Notes: a model not told the origin generated them from the letters alone. Shown: positions 51,037 through 60,631, counted from the stretch's first letter. The stretch: DNA of 64,000 nt from Desulfovibrio aminophilus DSM 12254 (GCF_000422565.1 NZ_AUMA01000010.1:62001-126000); one strand, 5' to 3'. Translations and numbers: made by a program.

Positions 51037-54000
51037 GCCTCTCCAGCCCGTTCATCGAGCGTCCGGTCATGACCTCCCTGGTCATGGCCGCCCTGCTCTT
51101 CTTCGGCCTGGGCGCGTATTTCGTCCTGCCCACCAGCGACCTGCCCGCCGTGGATTTCCCGACCATCCAGGTCTCGGCCAGCTATTCAGGGGCCTCGCCC
51201 GAAACCATGGCCTCCAGCGTGGCAGCTCCCCTGGAACGGGAGTTCGCCAGCATCGCCGGGCTCTCCTCCATGAGTTCGTCCAACAGCCTGGGCTCCAGCA
51301 CCATCACCCTCCAGTTCGACCTGGACCGCAACATCGACGGCGCGGCCATGGACGTGCAGGCGGCCATCACCCGGGCCAACACCAACCTGCCCGACGACCT
51401 CACCGACCCGCCCACCTTCCAGAAGGTGAACCCGGCGGACGCGCCCATCCTCTACATCGCGCTGAGTTCGCCCACGCTGCCCATCTGGACCATCAACGAC
51501 TACGCCAAGACCTACCTGGCCGAAACCATCTCCATGATCCCGGGCGTGGCCCAGGTGCTCATCTACGGCGAAAAGAAGTACGCCCCACGCATCCGCCTGG
51601 ACCCCATGGCCCTGGCCTCGCGCGGGATCAGCCTGGACGAGGTGCGCCAGGCCGTGAACGACCAGAACGTGAACCTGCCCCTGGGCAGCCTGCAGAGCCC
51701 CACCCGCACGGTGACCCTCATGGCCAAGGGCCAGCTCCTGAACGCCGAGGAGTACCGCAAAGTGGTGGTGGACTACCGCGACGGCCAGCCCGTGTATCTG
51801 GGCGATCTGGCCGAGGTGGACGACGGTGTGGAGCACGAGTATTTCGGCGCCTTCCACAACGACAGGCCGGACATCCTCCTGGCGGTGAAGCGCCAGCCCG
51901 GGTCCAACACCATCGCCGTGGTGGACGCCATCCGGGCCAAGCTGCCCGGCATCCAGAAGCAACTCCCGGCCTCCCTGACCGTGGACGTAATGTACGACCG
52001 CAGCGAGTTCATCCGGGACTCGGTGGCCGACGTGAAATTCACCCTGGCCCTGGCCATCGGCCTGGTCATCCTGGTGGTTTTCGCCTTCCTGCGCAGCTTC
52101 GCCGGAACCTTCATCGCCGGGGTGGCCATCCCCTTCTCCATCATCGCCACCTTCTCGGCCATGTATCTCCTGGGCTTCACCCTGGACAACCTCTCGCTCA
52201 TGGCCCTGACGCTCTCGGTGGGCTTCGTGGTGGACGACGCCATCGTCATGCTGGAAAACGTCTTCCGACACGTGGAGCAGGGCAAATCCCCATTGCGGGC
52301 GGCCTTTGACGGGGCGGCCGAAATCGGCTTCACCATCCTCTCCATGACCTTGTCCCTGGCCGTTGTCTTCGTGCCCATCCTGTTCATGCCCGGCATCCTG
52401 GGCCGCATCCTGCGCGAGTTCGCCGTGACCATCACCGTGGCCATCCTCATCTCCGGCGTGGTGGCCGTGACCCTCTCGCCCATGCTCTGCTCCAAGATCC
52501 TGCGCAAGGACACCAAGATCGCCGAAAGCGGCCGCTTCTTCTCCTGGATCCTCGCGGGCTACAGCAAGAGCCTGCGCCTGGCCCTGGACCATCGGGGCAA
52601 AACCCTCATCCTGGCCGCGCTCATGCTCGCGGCCACGGGCCTGTTGTTCGCCTGGGTGCCCAAGGGCTTCCTGCCGCCCAACGACGTGGACCTGCTCATG
52701 GGCTACACCCAGGCCCGCCAAGGCATCTCCTACACGGCCATGGCTCAGCTCCAGCGCAGCCTCTCCCCCCGGCTGGCCGCGGACCCGGACGTGGAGAGCG
52801 AGAGCCAGATCATCAGCTATCCCCTGGAGAATCAGGGCCTCACGGTCATCATCCTCAAGCCCCAAACCGAGCGCAAGGCCACCGCCGACGAGGTTCTGGC
52901 CAGGCTGCGCCCCAAGCTCAACTCCGAACCCGGCCTGGTGAGCTATCTGGTGAACCCGCCGCTCATCCCCATCGGCGGCAAGTCCGCGCGCGGCGACTAT
53001 ATGCTCACCCTCCAGTGTCCGGACACGGCCCTGCTCTACGAGTCGGCCCAGAAGCTGGAGAAAGTGCTCATGGCCGAGCCCTCGCTCACGGGCGTGAACT
53101 CGGACCTGCTCCTGGCCGATCCACAGATGCACCTGGACATCGACCGGGAAAAGGCCGCGCGCCTGGGCATCCCGGTGCGCTCCATCGAGGACGCCCTGTA
53201 CTCCTCCTATGCCGAGCGCGGCATCTCCAACATCTACGGTTCCCAGGACGTGTACAAGGTGGTCATGGAGCTCAAGCCCGAGTTTCAGCGCAATGAAAAG
53301 GCCCTGACCATGCTCTACCTGCGCTCCGCCGCCGGAGACCTCGTGCGCCTGGACGCCCTGGCCGAACTCCGGCCCGAGCTGGGCCCGGCCACGGTGAACC
53401 ACACCGGGCAGCTCACCTCGGTGACATATTCCTTCAGCGCCGCGCCCGGAGTGTCCCTGGGACAGGTGAACGAGACCGTGGAACGCCTGGCCGACGCCAA
53501 CCTGCCCGCCGAGGTGAGCCGGTTCATGGAGGGCACGGCCAGCGCCTTCAAGGAGTCCCTGGGGGGCATGACCCTGCTCCTGGGCATCACCGTGTTCCTC
53601 ATCTACGTGCTCCTGGGGTGTCTCTACGAAAGCTACGCCCACCCCCTGACGATTCTCTCGGGCTTGCCCTCGGCGGCCATGGGCGGCCTGCTCACCCTGC
53701 TCCTCTTCGGCCAGGAACTGGACCTCTACGGCTACGTGGGCATCATCATGCTCATCGGCATCGTGAAGAAGAACTCCATCATGGTCGTGGACTTCGCCAT
53801 CCAGGCCGAGAAAACCGGCAAGAGCCCGGAGGAAGCGGCCTTCGAAGGCTCCCTGGTGCGCTTCCGGCCGATCATGATGACCACCATCGCGGCCATCATG
53901 GGCGCGATGCCCATCGCCCTGGGCTTCGGCGCGGGTGCGGAGGCCCGGCGCCCCATGGGCCTCGTGGTGGTGGGCGGACTGATTCTCTCCCAGGTGGTCA

Positions 54001-54086
54001 CCCTGTACCTGACCCCGGTGGTCTACACCTACATGGACCGGCTCCAGCGCGGCAAACATCGACTGGAGACCACCCCCGGAGCCTGA
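51033..54086 (+). CDS. RND efflux transporter, inner-membrane pump (HAE1/MdtB-like)
   Basis: 1017 residues, 12 expected membrane helices, with two large periplasmic loops. The first helix is preceded by SPFIERPVMTSLVMAALLFF. Central motifs are VDDAIVMLENVFRHVEQG (helix 4 region) and VKKNSIMVVDFAIQAE. The conserved acidic pair of the proton relay appears as FVVDDAIV. Likely multidrug or bile-like substrate; not predictable. GTG start 51033. The set lacks an outer-membrane factor gene in the window, so a TolC-like partner must be elsewhere. Confidence 0.93.
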   Translation: MSLSSPFIERPVMTSLVMAALLFFGLGAYFVLPTSDLPAVDFPTIQVSASYSGASPETMASSVAAPLEREFASIAGLSSMSSSNSLGSSTITLQFDLDRNIDGAAMDVQAAITRANTNLPDDLTDPPTFQKVNPADAPILYIALSSPTLPIWTINDYAKTYLAETISMIPGVAQVLIYGEKKYAPRIRLDPMALASRGISLDEVRQAVNDQNVNLPLGSLQSPTRTVTLMAKGQLLNAEEYRKVVVDYRDGQPVYLGDLAEVDDGVEHEYFGAFHNDRPDILLAVKRQPGSNTIAVVDAIRAKLPGIQKQLPASLTVDVMYDRSEFIRDSVADVKFTLALAIGLVILVVFAFLRSFAGTFIAGVAIPFSIIATFSAMYLLGFTLDNLSLMALTLSVGFVVDDAIVMLENVFRHVEQGKSPLRAAFDGAAEIGFTILSMTLSLAVVFVPILFMPGILGRILREFAVTITVAILISGVVAVTLSPMLCSKILRKDTKIAESGRFFSWILAGYSKSLRLALDHRGKTLILAALMLAATGLLFAWVPKGFLPPNDVDLLMGYTQARQGISYTAMAQLQRSLSPRLAADPDVESESQIISYPLENQGLTVIILKPQTERKATADEVLARLRPKLNSEPGLVSYLVNPPLIPIGGKSARGDYMLTLQCPDTALLYESAQKLEKVLMAEPSLTGVNSDLLLADPQMHLDIDREKAARLGIPVRSIEDALYSSYAERGISNIYGSQDVYKVVMELKPEFQRNEKALTMLYLRSAAGDLVRLDALAELRPELGPATVNHTGQLTSVTYSFSAAPGVSLGQVNETVERLADANLPAEVSRFMEGTASAFKESLGGMTLLLGITVFLIYVLLGCLYESYAHPLTILSGLPSAAMGGLLTLLLFGQELDLYGYVGIIMLIGIVKKNSIMVVDFAIQAEKTGKSPEEAAFEGSLVRFRPIMMTTIAAIMGAMPIALGFGAGAEARRPMGLVVVGGLILSQVVTLYLTPVVYTYMDRLQRGKHRLETTPGA

Positions 54087-54199
54087 CCGCCCGGCCTTGA
54101 ACCTCCGGCCGATCCGTGGCATAGGGGCGGCGCGGGACGCGGGGGCCCGGCCATACGCGGCCGCGCCCGCAACCACTCCCGACAAGGAAGCGACGCATC

Positions 54200-54847
54200 G
54201 TGGACATCCTGCTCCAATACATGGATTTCATCCTGCACGTGGACCGTCACCTCGGCGGACTGTTCGAGCACTACGGAACCTGGATCTATTTCATCCTCGC
54301 GGGTATCGTCTTCTGCGAGACGGGGCTCGTGGTCACGCCGTTCCTCCCCGGCGACTCCCTGCTCTTCGCCGTGGGCGCCCTGGCCGGGGCCGGACTCATC
54401 GATCCCTGGCTGGCCTTTTTTCTGCTCATGGCGGCGGCCATCTGCGGCGACAACGTGAACTACTGGCTGGGACGCAAGGTCGGCCCGGCGGTCTTCGTAC
54501 GCGAGACCTCGCGGCTGTTGAACAAGAAACACCTCTTCCACGCCCAGGCGTTTTACGAGCACCACGGCGGCAAGACCATCATCATCGCCCGCTTCGTGCC
54601 CATCGTGCGCACCTTCGCGCCCTTCGTGGCCGGGATCGGACGCATGAACTACCGCCGTTTCCTGGCCTACAGTCTGGGCGGCGGCATACTCTGGACCGGC
54701 TCGTTCATCGCGCTCGGGGTCTTCTTCGGCAACCTCCCCGTGGTTCGCGAGAACTTCGGTCTGGCGGTCATCGCCATCATCATCATCTCGGTCATGCCCG
54801 CCGTGATCGAAATCCTCCGGGCCCGCAGGCGTCAGGGGAAGGCATGA
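54200..54847 (+). CDS. DedA family membrane protein (SNARE-associated domain)
   Basis: 215 residues, about five membrane helices. The family core is FCETGLVVTPFLPGDSLLFAVGALAG and CGDNVNYWLGRKVG; a conserved Arg lies in FVPIVRTFAPFVAGI. DedA proteins are polyprenyl-phosphate or lipid flippase-like membrane proteins. GTG start 54200 with AAGGAA upstream. Its stop overlaps the next gene by four bases. Confidence 0.93.
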   Translation: MDILLQYMDFILHVDRHLGGLFEHYGTWIYFILAGIVFCETGLVVTPFLPGDSLLFAVGALAGAGLIDPWLAFFLLMAAAICGDNVNYWLGRKVGPAVFVRETSRLLNKKHLFHAQAFYEHHGGKTIIIARFVPIVRTFAPFVAGIGRMNYRRFLAYSLGGGILWTGSFIALGVFFGNLPVVRENFGLAVIAIIIISVMPAVIEILRARRRQGKA

Positions 54848-55509
54848 GCGACGCGACCGACTCTTCCACCTCCCGCCAGTCCTCGACCTTCGGCACGGTG
54901 GCGGTCTGGGTGATTTCGGCCTACGCCGGGGCTCAACTCATCTCCAACGTGGCCAGCCTGAAGATCGGCCTAGTGGCCGGATTCGCCGTGGACATGGGCA
55001 CTTTCCTCTATCCCATCACCTTCACCCTGCGCGATCTGGTGCATAAGGTTCTGGGGCGTTCCGGCGCCCGGGCCGTGATCCTGGCCGCCGGAGCCCTGAA
55101 CCTGTTCATGGCCCTCTATCTCATGTGGATCACCGGCGTGCCCGGCGACCCGCAATGGGGCCTCGACGAGCAGTTCAGCGCCGTGCTCACCCCGGTCTGG
55201 CGGCTGGTGGCGGCCTCCATCCTGGCCCAGGTGGTCAGCGAACTGACCGACACCGAGGTCTACCACTGGTTCGTCCGCCGCGTGACCCGGCGCTTCCACT
55301 GGCTGCGCGTGCTCCTGAGCAACTCCGTGAGCATCCCGGTGGACAACGTGATCTTCGCCGTGGGAGCCTTCGGCTTCACCCTGCCCTGGACCGTGGTGGG
55401 CGAAATCTTCCTCTTCAACCTGGTGGTCAAATACGGCGTGACCCTGGTAAGCCTGCCCTTCATCTACTTCGTGCGGGAACGCCGCAACGGCGACCCCCAA
55501 GCGGACTGA
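54844..55509 (+). CDS. Queuosine precursor transporter, YhhQ family
   Basis: 221 residues with about six membrane helices. The family motif DMGTFLYPITFTLRDLVHKVLG, then WRLVAASILAQVVSELTDTEVYHWF and SNSVSIPVDNVIFAVG match the VUT/YhhQ group that imports 7-cyano-7-deazaguanine (preQ0/preQ1). ATG 54844, four-base overlap with the dedA stop. No other queuosine gene is nearby. Confidence 0.88.
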   Translation: MSDATDSSTSRQSSTFGTVAVWVISAYAGAQLISNVASLKIGLVAGFAVDMGTFLYPITFTLRDLVHKVLGRSGARAVILAAGALNLFMALYLMWITGVPGDPQWGLDEQFSAVLTPVWRLVAASILAQVVSELTDTEVYHWFVRRVTRRFHWLRVLLSNSVSIPVDNVIFAVGAFGFTLPWTVVGEIFLFNLVVKYGVTLVSLPFIYFVRERRNGDPQAD

Positions 55510-55813
55510 TCCCGCCGCATCCCGACGGAACGGCGGATGCCGAAACCGCGCCACGCACGCCACGCGCATCCCTCCACGCCGTGCGGACGCCCGCCGTTTC
55601 TCCCTCCCCATGGCCCTGCGGCGCCGCCATCGGGCCGGACTCGAACCGGGCCTCTGCCTGAAGTCCAGCGGAAGGCCTTCGACGCATCCCGCATGCCCCC
55701 GAGCAATCCCGCGCGACCGTCCACCGGCGCGAACGCCTTGCGCTGCCCAGTCTTCTCTTCCGCCCTGGCTACGGACCCCATGCACGAGCACGGTCTCAGC
55801 CCGACCACAAGCG
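55510..55813. other. Intergenic region between yhhQ and the terminator, no gene seen
   Basis: About 300 GC-rich bases with open frames in several phases but no ribosome sites and no protein-like composition. On the minus strand a tRNA-like T-arm sequence (CCGGTTCGAGTCC) is present, but no matching acceptor stem was found. I regard the stretch as non-coding. Confidence 0.55.
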
Positions 55814-55849
55814 ATGAAAAAAGCCCGGCCGAAGCCGGGCTTTTTTCAT
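55814..55849. terminator. Bidirectional rho-independent terminator
   Basis: 16-base perfect stem (arms 55814-55829 and 55834-55849, ATGAAAAAAGCCCGGC and its complement) with a CGAA loop, giving A and T runs on both sides. It serves convergent yhhQ and qrcD. Confidence 0.93.
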
Positions 55850-55872
55850 ATCAGGGGCGTTGAACGTCACAG

Positions 55873-57105
55873 CTACTTGCTGTTGAGCGCCTTCTCCTGC
55901 GGGAAGACCGGCAGGTAGCGGTAGGACAGGCTCATGACCAGGAAGCCGTAGGCGATGATCATGACGCTGGGAGCCCATTCCGCCCAGTTCGGCACGTACA
56001 CGTACCACTTGTCGAAGGGCATCACCGGCAAGGCGATGGTCTGCACGGTGAAGACGTAACGGTTGATGACGATGCCGAGGCAATCCAGGATGGCCGCGAG
56101 GTACAGGAGCGCCGGGCGGTTCCGGATGGCCGGGGTGATGAGCATGATCGCCGGGATCACGCCGCAGAGGAACAGCTCGGTCCAGAGCATCCACTTGCCG
56201 TACACGGTTCCCCAGAACATCTGGTCGAAGGTCAGGCCCATGCGGGGCAGGACGTCCGTGGCCCAGGCCCAGGTGTCCAGGAGCTTGAAGAACATGTACA
56301 CCGTGAGCATGGTGCCCGCGATCTTGCCCATGAGCGCCTTGACCTTGAAGTCCACCAGCTTGCGGCCGGTGAGCTTCTCCATGAACGTGCAGACCAGCAC
56401 GGTGAACACCGGGCCGGAGCCGACGGCCGAGAGCACGAACAGGAAGAAGGTCCAGGGCCAGATGAAGAAGCCTTCGCGGAAGGCGTACGGACGGCCAAAG
56501 AGCACGCCGTACATGCCGCCCAGGGAGCCCTGGTGGAACGTGGACAGGAAGGTGCCGATGCCCGCGAACAGGGCCATATGCACGTGCATCTGGTGGGCCA
56601 GATGGTGCAGGAAGGGGATCTTGTTCAACTGCTTCTGTTCCAGGATGAGCGGCAGGTACTCGATGACGAGCACCATGCAGTAGCAGGTGATGCAGAAGAT
56701 CACTTCCGTGAGCATGGAGTGGACGTTCGGGTGCCAGTAGCCGAACCAGGCCCGGATCGGCTGCCCGATGTCGAGCGTCAGGACGAGCATGGCGCCCGAG
56801 TAGCAGATGAAGCCGACGATGACCGTCAGGTTGATGATGTTCTTCAACTGGTCGATCTTCAGGATGTACTTCAGGAAGCCGGTGAAGAACGCGCCCGCGC
56901 CCAGGGCGATGACCGCCAAGTCGAAGGTGATCCACAGGCCGAACCCGAAGTAGTTGTCCAGGCCGGTGACGCCGATGCCCTTCCAGAAGATGATTCCGGC
57001 CGCGTAGGCGCCCCAGGCCAGGCCAAGGCCGATGAAGGCCAGCCAGCCCAGGAACTTGCCGAGCGAGCAGCGCTCGAGGCCCTCGGGGAAGAGTTTGCTG
57101 TCCAT
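55873..57105 (-). CDS. qrcD: Qrc complex membrane subunit QrcD (NrfD/PsrC type)
   Basis: 410 residues with about ten membrane helices. NrfD-family protein that provides the menaquinone-reactive membrane subunit of Qrc. Conserved segments include GWLAFIGLGLAWGAYAAGIIFWKG and EVIFCITCYCMVLVIEYLP. Start ATG 57105; last gene of the operon, nine bases after qrcC. The function follows from the gene set described in Desulfovibrio vulgaris. Confidence 0.93.
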   Translation of the reverse strand: MDSKLFPEGLERCSLGKFLGWLAFIGLGLAWGAYAAGIIFWKGIGVTGLDNYFGFGLWITFDLAVIALGAGAFFTGFLKYILKIDQLKNIINLTVIVGFICYSGAMLVLTLDIGQPIRAWFGYWHPNVHSMLTEVIFCITCYCMVLVIEYLPLILEQKQLNKIPFLHHLAHQMHVHMALFAGIGTFLSTFHQGSLGGMYGVLFGRPYAFREGFFIWPWTFFLFVLSAVGSGPVFTVLVCTFMEKLTGRKLVDFKVKALMGKIAGTMLTVYMFFKLLDTWAWATDVLPRMGLTFDQMFWGTVYGKWMLWTELFLCGVIPAIMLITPAIRNRPALLYLAAILDCLGIVINRYVFTVQTIALPVMPFDKWYVYVPNWAEWAPSVMIIAYGFLVMSLSYRYLPVFPQEKALNSK

Positions 57106-57114
57106 TTGCGCCCC

Positions 57115-57909
57115 CTATGCTTTCTTTTCGTTGGGCAGGTAGTTGTCGCCCAGGCGATGCACCCACTCGCGCTTGCTGTAGTAGTAGACCTGGGGTCCCA
57201 GGCCCAGCTTCTCCAGCAGACGGAAGGCGTGCTTGCTGTGCGCCAGCTCATGCACCTTGTGCTCGGGGTTGTTCAGATCCCCGAAGACGATGGCCCCGGT
57301 GGGGCAGACCTCGGCGCAGGCCGTGACGTAGGCGCCGTCGGGCAGATTGTTCGGATCGCCGCCGTTCTGGCGCGCCTTGTCCTTGGCCTGCTGGAAGCGG
57401 GTGTGGCAGAAGTTGCACTTCTCAACCACGCCGCGCGGCCGCACGGACGTGCTGGGCGAGAGCCCCTTGTCCATGCCGGTGGGCCAAGTCGGGTCGAACC
57501 AGTTGAAGTAGCGGGCATGGTAGGGGCAGGCGGCCATGCAGTACCGGCAACCGATGCAGCGCGGGTACACCTGGCTCACGATGCCGCCTTCCTCGTTCTT
57601 GTCCGTGGCCACGACCGGGCAGACCGGCACACAGGCGGGGCTGGAGCACTGCATGCAGGGTCGGGGCATGTAGGCCGCCTCGTACTCCGGGAAGGCCTTC
57701 TTGTTGTTGATCTCGTATACGAGCATCCAGGTCAGCGTACGCAGCTTGTTGGAGGCGTCGTGCGTCACACCGGCCCAGGCGTCCATCTCCGGCGTGGCCG
57801 GAGCGATGTTGTTCTCAACCTGGCAGGCCACCATGCAGGCACCGCAGCCGGTGCATTTGTCCACATCGATGACCATGCCCCATCTGATTTTGAATTCTTT
57901 CGCTTGCAT
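57115..57909 (-). CDS. qrcC: Qrc complex iron-sulfur subunit QrcC
   Basis: 264 residues, NrfC/PsrB-type periplasmic ferredoxin subunit. Cysteine groups: CTGCGACMVACQ, CMQCSSPACVPVCP, CIGCRYCMAACP and CNFCH with CAEVCP. That allows about four [4Fe-4S] clusters. It has no signal peptide of its own, as in related complexes that travel with a Tat-exported partner. Start ATG 57909 with AGGGGGA upstream; the frame extends to 57957 inside the qrcB end. Confidence 0.93.
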   Translation of the reverse strand: MQAKEFKIRWGMVIDVDKCTGCGACMVACQVENNIAPATPEMDAWAGVTHDASNKLRTLTWMLVYEINNKKAFPEYEAAYMPRPCMQCSSPACVPVCPVVATDKNEEGGIVSQVYPRCIGCRYCMAACPYHARYFNWFDPTWPTGMDKGLSPSTSVRPRGVVEKCNFCHTRFQQAKDKARQNGGDPNNLPDGAYVTACAEVCPTGAIVFGDLNNPEHKVHELAHSKHAFRLLEKLGLGPQVYYYSKREWVHRLGDNYLPNEKKA

Positions 57910-57920
57910 CTGGGGTCCCC

Positions 57921-59978
57921 CTACATTTTGGCGACGCTCACGGCGGAGCCGGCCCACACGGAAAGACCCGTGCCCGGTTCAGCGCTCACGGCGAGGATTT
58001 TGCAAACGTTATCGCCCTTGCCCTTGGTGTAGGGATCCCAGGCCGTGCGGCCCAGGCCCAGGGGGGCGGCCACCACACCGGGCATGACACCCTCGCTCAG
58101 GTTCACACGTGCCGAGATGTCGGCGCCGCCCGCGGCGAGCTTCACCTTGGCGCCTTCGGAGAGCCCCAGCGACTTGGCCGTGGCCGCGCACATCTGCACG
58201 AAGACGTCCTTGCCGTAGAGTTCGGTCTCACGAATGGTGGGCAGATTGAGGGGCGGCGTGGCCAGCTTGCCCGTGCCGATGTTCAGGTGGGCCTGGGCGA
58301 TGAGCACCAGCCCCTCGCCTTTGATCCCGGCCAGGGCCTTGGACATCGCTCCGGCGTCCAGGGAGGCCTGGGCCGAGCCCTTCTTGTCGGAGACGTGGAC
58401 GGCTCCGCCAGCCAAAGCGTCCCAGTCGGCCCCGATGGCCTCGACCTTGGCCTTGAGCACGTCCTCGAACGCGCCGAAGCCCAGGTCCACGCCGAGCTTG
58501 CCGGACAGGCCCAGGATGAAGTCGGGAGTGCCCTTGCAGTCCTTCTCGGGAGCGACCACGGCGGTGGCCAACGCGTAGGTGGCCTTGCCCAGTCCGTAGG
58601 GGCTCTGGGCGTCGTCGAGACGCTCGAAGGGGTGCGGGGCGGGCAGGACGAGGTCGGCCATGACCGCGGTCTCGTCCATGAAGGTGCTGAAGGAGACCAG
58701 CATCCCGGCCTTGCGCAGGGTCTTGGCCATGTTCCCGGCCTGGGGCAGCGAGTAGGCGGGGTTGGCTTCGTAGACGAAGAGCACCTCGGGAGCCGGAGCC
58801 TTGCCGGCGTCCACGGCGGCCAGCCAGCCGACCAGATCCTTGGCCAGCAGGCCCGCGCGATCCGGGGCCGAGGCCACGGCCTTGGGGAACTCGGGGAGAA
58901 CATTCAGAGAGCCCAGCATGGCGTTCAGGGCCACGCCCGCCGCGTTCAGGGCCACCCCCGCGCCCTGGCCGGACTCGGAGCCGACCACGATCACGGGATT
59001 CTTGGCCACAAGCAGGGCCTTGGCCACGTCCTTGAGCGCCTCGGGATTCACTCCGGCCAGCTTTGCGACGGCCTCGGGGCCGAACTTGGCGGCCAGATCG
59101 GCGAAGTCGGAGAAGCCGCCCAGGGAGGCGGACTTGCCGGACTTGACCAGGAGGTTGACCAGACCCATGGCGAAGGCTGCCGCGCCGTCGGGGCGCACGG
59201 CGACCCACTTGTCGGCCACGGCGGCGGTGCGGTTGCGCACCGGACCGGCGTAGACCAGGGTCAGGGTCTTGTCGCCCTCCATGGGGCGCTTGGCGGCGAA
59301 GGCCTTCTGGTTGCGCACCACGGGGCCGAAGGCGTCCATGATGTCCGCGCCGATGCAGAGGATCAGGTCGGCCTCTTCCAGATCGTAGCCGATCTGGCCC
59401 GAGCCGCCCATGACGCCGTTCCAGGCCTTGGCCATGGCAGTCTGGTCGGCGGGCATGTAGTAATAGGACTTGGAGCCCAGACCCGCCAGGAAGCCCGAGA
59501 GGACCTCGTTGGCCGTGCCGGAGAGATCACCGCTGATGGCCGCGACCTTGCCGTCCTGGCCTTTGAGCCCTTTCAGCTTGTCGGCCAGCAGGGCCTCGGC
59601 CTCGTCCCAGGAGATCGGCTTGAACTTGTCGCCGTCCTTCTTCATGGGGCCGGCCACCCGCGAGGGGCTGCGCAGCATCTGGGAACCGGTGGCGCACAGG
59701 GGGCAGACGCCGCCCTTGCTCAACTCGTTGGCGGAGTTGCCCTCCACGCCGTAGGCGATGCCCGCCACCTTCTTGACCTTCACGGCGCAACCGGCGGGGC
59801 ACAGCTTGCTGTACGTGGCGTCGGCGGTGAGCGCGCCGTATTTCAGCCGAGGAATCCAGGACCAGTTCTGACTCCAGATGGAGGCGTCGTCGGCCAGTTT
59901 CCACGGGATCGGCGTGAACAAGGTGCCCGCCGCGCCGCCCACGACGAATTTTATGAATGCTCTACGATCCAAACCCAT
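57921..59978 (-). CDS. qrcB: Qrc complex molybdopterin-family subunit QrcB
   Basis: 685 residues. A Tat-type signal (DRRAFIKFVVGG) exports it. The N-terminal cysteines (Cys 60, 64, 92, 95) give an unusual C-x3-C-x27-C-x2-C ligand set. The molybdopterin-type domains follow (SWDEAEALLADKL, VVGSESGQG, PEAVAKLAGVNPEAL). In D. vulgaris QrcB belongs to the molybdopterin oxidoreductase superfamily but lacks the metal cofactor; this protein has no obvious Ser/Cys/Sec metal ligand either, so it may be structural. Lies 16 bases after qrcA. Confidence 0.92.
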   Translation of the reverse strand: MGLDRRAFIKFVVGGAAGTLFTPIPWKLADDASIWSQNWSWIPRLKYGALTADATYSKLCPAGCAVKVKKVAGIAYGVEGNSANELSKGGVCPLCATGSQMLRSPSRVAGPMKKDGDKFKPISWDEAEALLADKLKGLKGQDGKVAAISGDLSGTANEVLSGFLAGLGSKSYYYMPADQTAMAKAWNGVMGGSGQIGYDLEEADLILCIGADIMDAFGPVVRNQKAFAAKRPMEGDKTLTLVYAGPVRNRTAAVADKWVAVRPDGAAAFAMGLVNLLVKSGKSASLGGFSDFADLAAKFGPEAVAKLAGVNPEALKDVAKALLVAKNPVIVVGSESGQGAGVALNAAGVALNAMLGSLNVLPEFPKAVASAPDRAGLLAKDLVGWLAAVDAGKAPAPEVLFVYEANPAYSLPQAGNMAKTLRKAGMLVSFSTFMDETAVMADLVLPAPHPFERLDDAQSPYGLGKATYALATAVVAPEKDCKGTPDFILGLSGKLGVDLGFGAFEDVLKAKVEAIGADWDALAGGAVHVSDKKGSAQASLDAGAMSKALAGIKGEGLVLIAQAHLNIGTGKLATPPLNLPTIRETELYGKDVFVQMCAATAKSLGLSEGAKVKLAAGGADISARVNLSEGVMPGVVAAPLGLGRTAWDPYTKGKGDNVCKILAVSAEPGTGLSVWAGSAVSVAKM

Positions 59979-59994
59979 GTCAGCACCCCTCTCG

Positions 59995-60546
59995 TTACTT
60001 GTGGCAAACGTGACAGGCGTTGCTCACGCCGTTTTCGGCGTGGCAGCGCTCGCACTGCCACATCTTCATGGTCTGCTTGCTGTAGCCGCTGAGCTTGTTC
60101 TCGTAGTACTTCGGGGCCTTGTCGGCCTTGGCCACGTCGAGGTGGCATTCCGTGCACTCGAAAGGCTCATGGGCCTTGTGCGAGAACAGGACGTTGTCCG
60201 GCTGGTACTGATAGTTCCGCCAGGGCACTTCCTTGTTCTTCTGTACGTACTCCTGCACGTACTTGGCCTCGGCTGGAGTCTGGCCGATCACATCCGAGTG
60301 GCAGCCGGTGCACTGCTCGTTGGTGGGCATACCCTGATAGGAGCCGTCTTCCCGGAAGAAGTGACAGCTGTCACAGGTGAGGCCCTGGTCCTCGGTGTGG
60401 ACCTTGTGGCTGAACTGGATCGGTTGATCGAGCTCGCTGTAGAGCAGGCCCGGGAACACGACCCAGCCGGCGACCACGGAGAGAAGGAATCCCAGGACAA
60501 ACGCCAGGAATCCTCCGCCACATTTGGTAGTTTTTTTCTCCTCCAT
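59995..60546 (-). CDS. qrcA: Qrc complex multiheme cytochrome c subunit QrcA
   Basis: 183 residues. N-terminal anchor helix (about 12-35) then CXXCH motifs CDSCH, CTGCH, CTECH, CERCH and CHVCH, five by my count. QrcA receives electrons from type-I cytochrome c3 in the periplasm. The D. vulgaris protein is described as hexaheme, so one heme here may bind through a non-CXXCH site, or this form may have five. Start ATG 60546, with GGGG upstream; an AAGGAG 15 bases upstream is also present. First gene of the operon. Confidence 0.92.
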   Translation of the reverse strand: MEEKKTTKCGGGFLAFVLGFLLSVVAGWVVFPGLLYSELDQPIQFSHKVHTEDQGLTCDSCHFFREDGSYQGMPTNEQCTGCHSDVIGQTPAEAKYVQEYVQKNKEVPWRNYQYQPDNVLFSHKAHEPFECTECHLDVAKADKAPKYYENKLSGYSKQTMKMWQCERCHAENGVSNACHVCHK

Positions 60547-60602
60547 AACCTCGCCCCATCACTCCTTGAGTTAAAGACACGTTCTCCAGAATGAATGCCG
60601 TT

Positions 60603-60631
60603 CTTTAATTTGAAGCTTCTTTCCGTGTCAA
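60603..60631 (-). promoter_or_regulatory. Sigma-70-type promoter of qrcABCD
   Basis: On the minus strand TTGACA (60626-60631), 17-base spacer, then TTAAAG (60603-60608). The -35 is perfect and the -10 is weak. The surrounding 60-110 base stretch is AT-rich compared with the window. Confidence 0.5.

Noticed and set aside
55580-55700. tRNA-like T-arm (CCGGTTCGAGTCC) and a TGGACTTCA stretch on the minus strand, suggestive of a tRNA, even selC
   Set aside because: The T stem pairs over only four bases and no 5' acceptor strand complementary to the 3' side was found within 100 bases. The anticodon-like stretch lacks a matching 3' stem. Covariance-model scanning would settle it.
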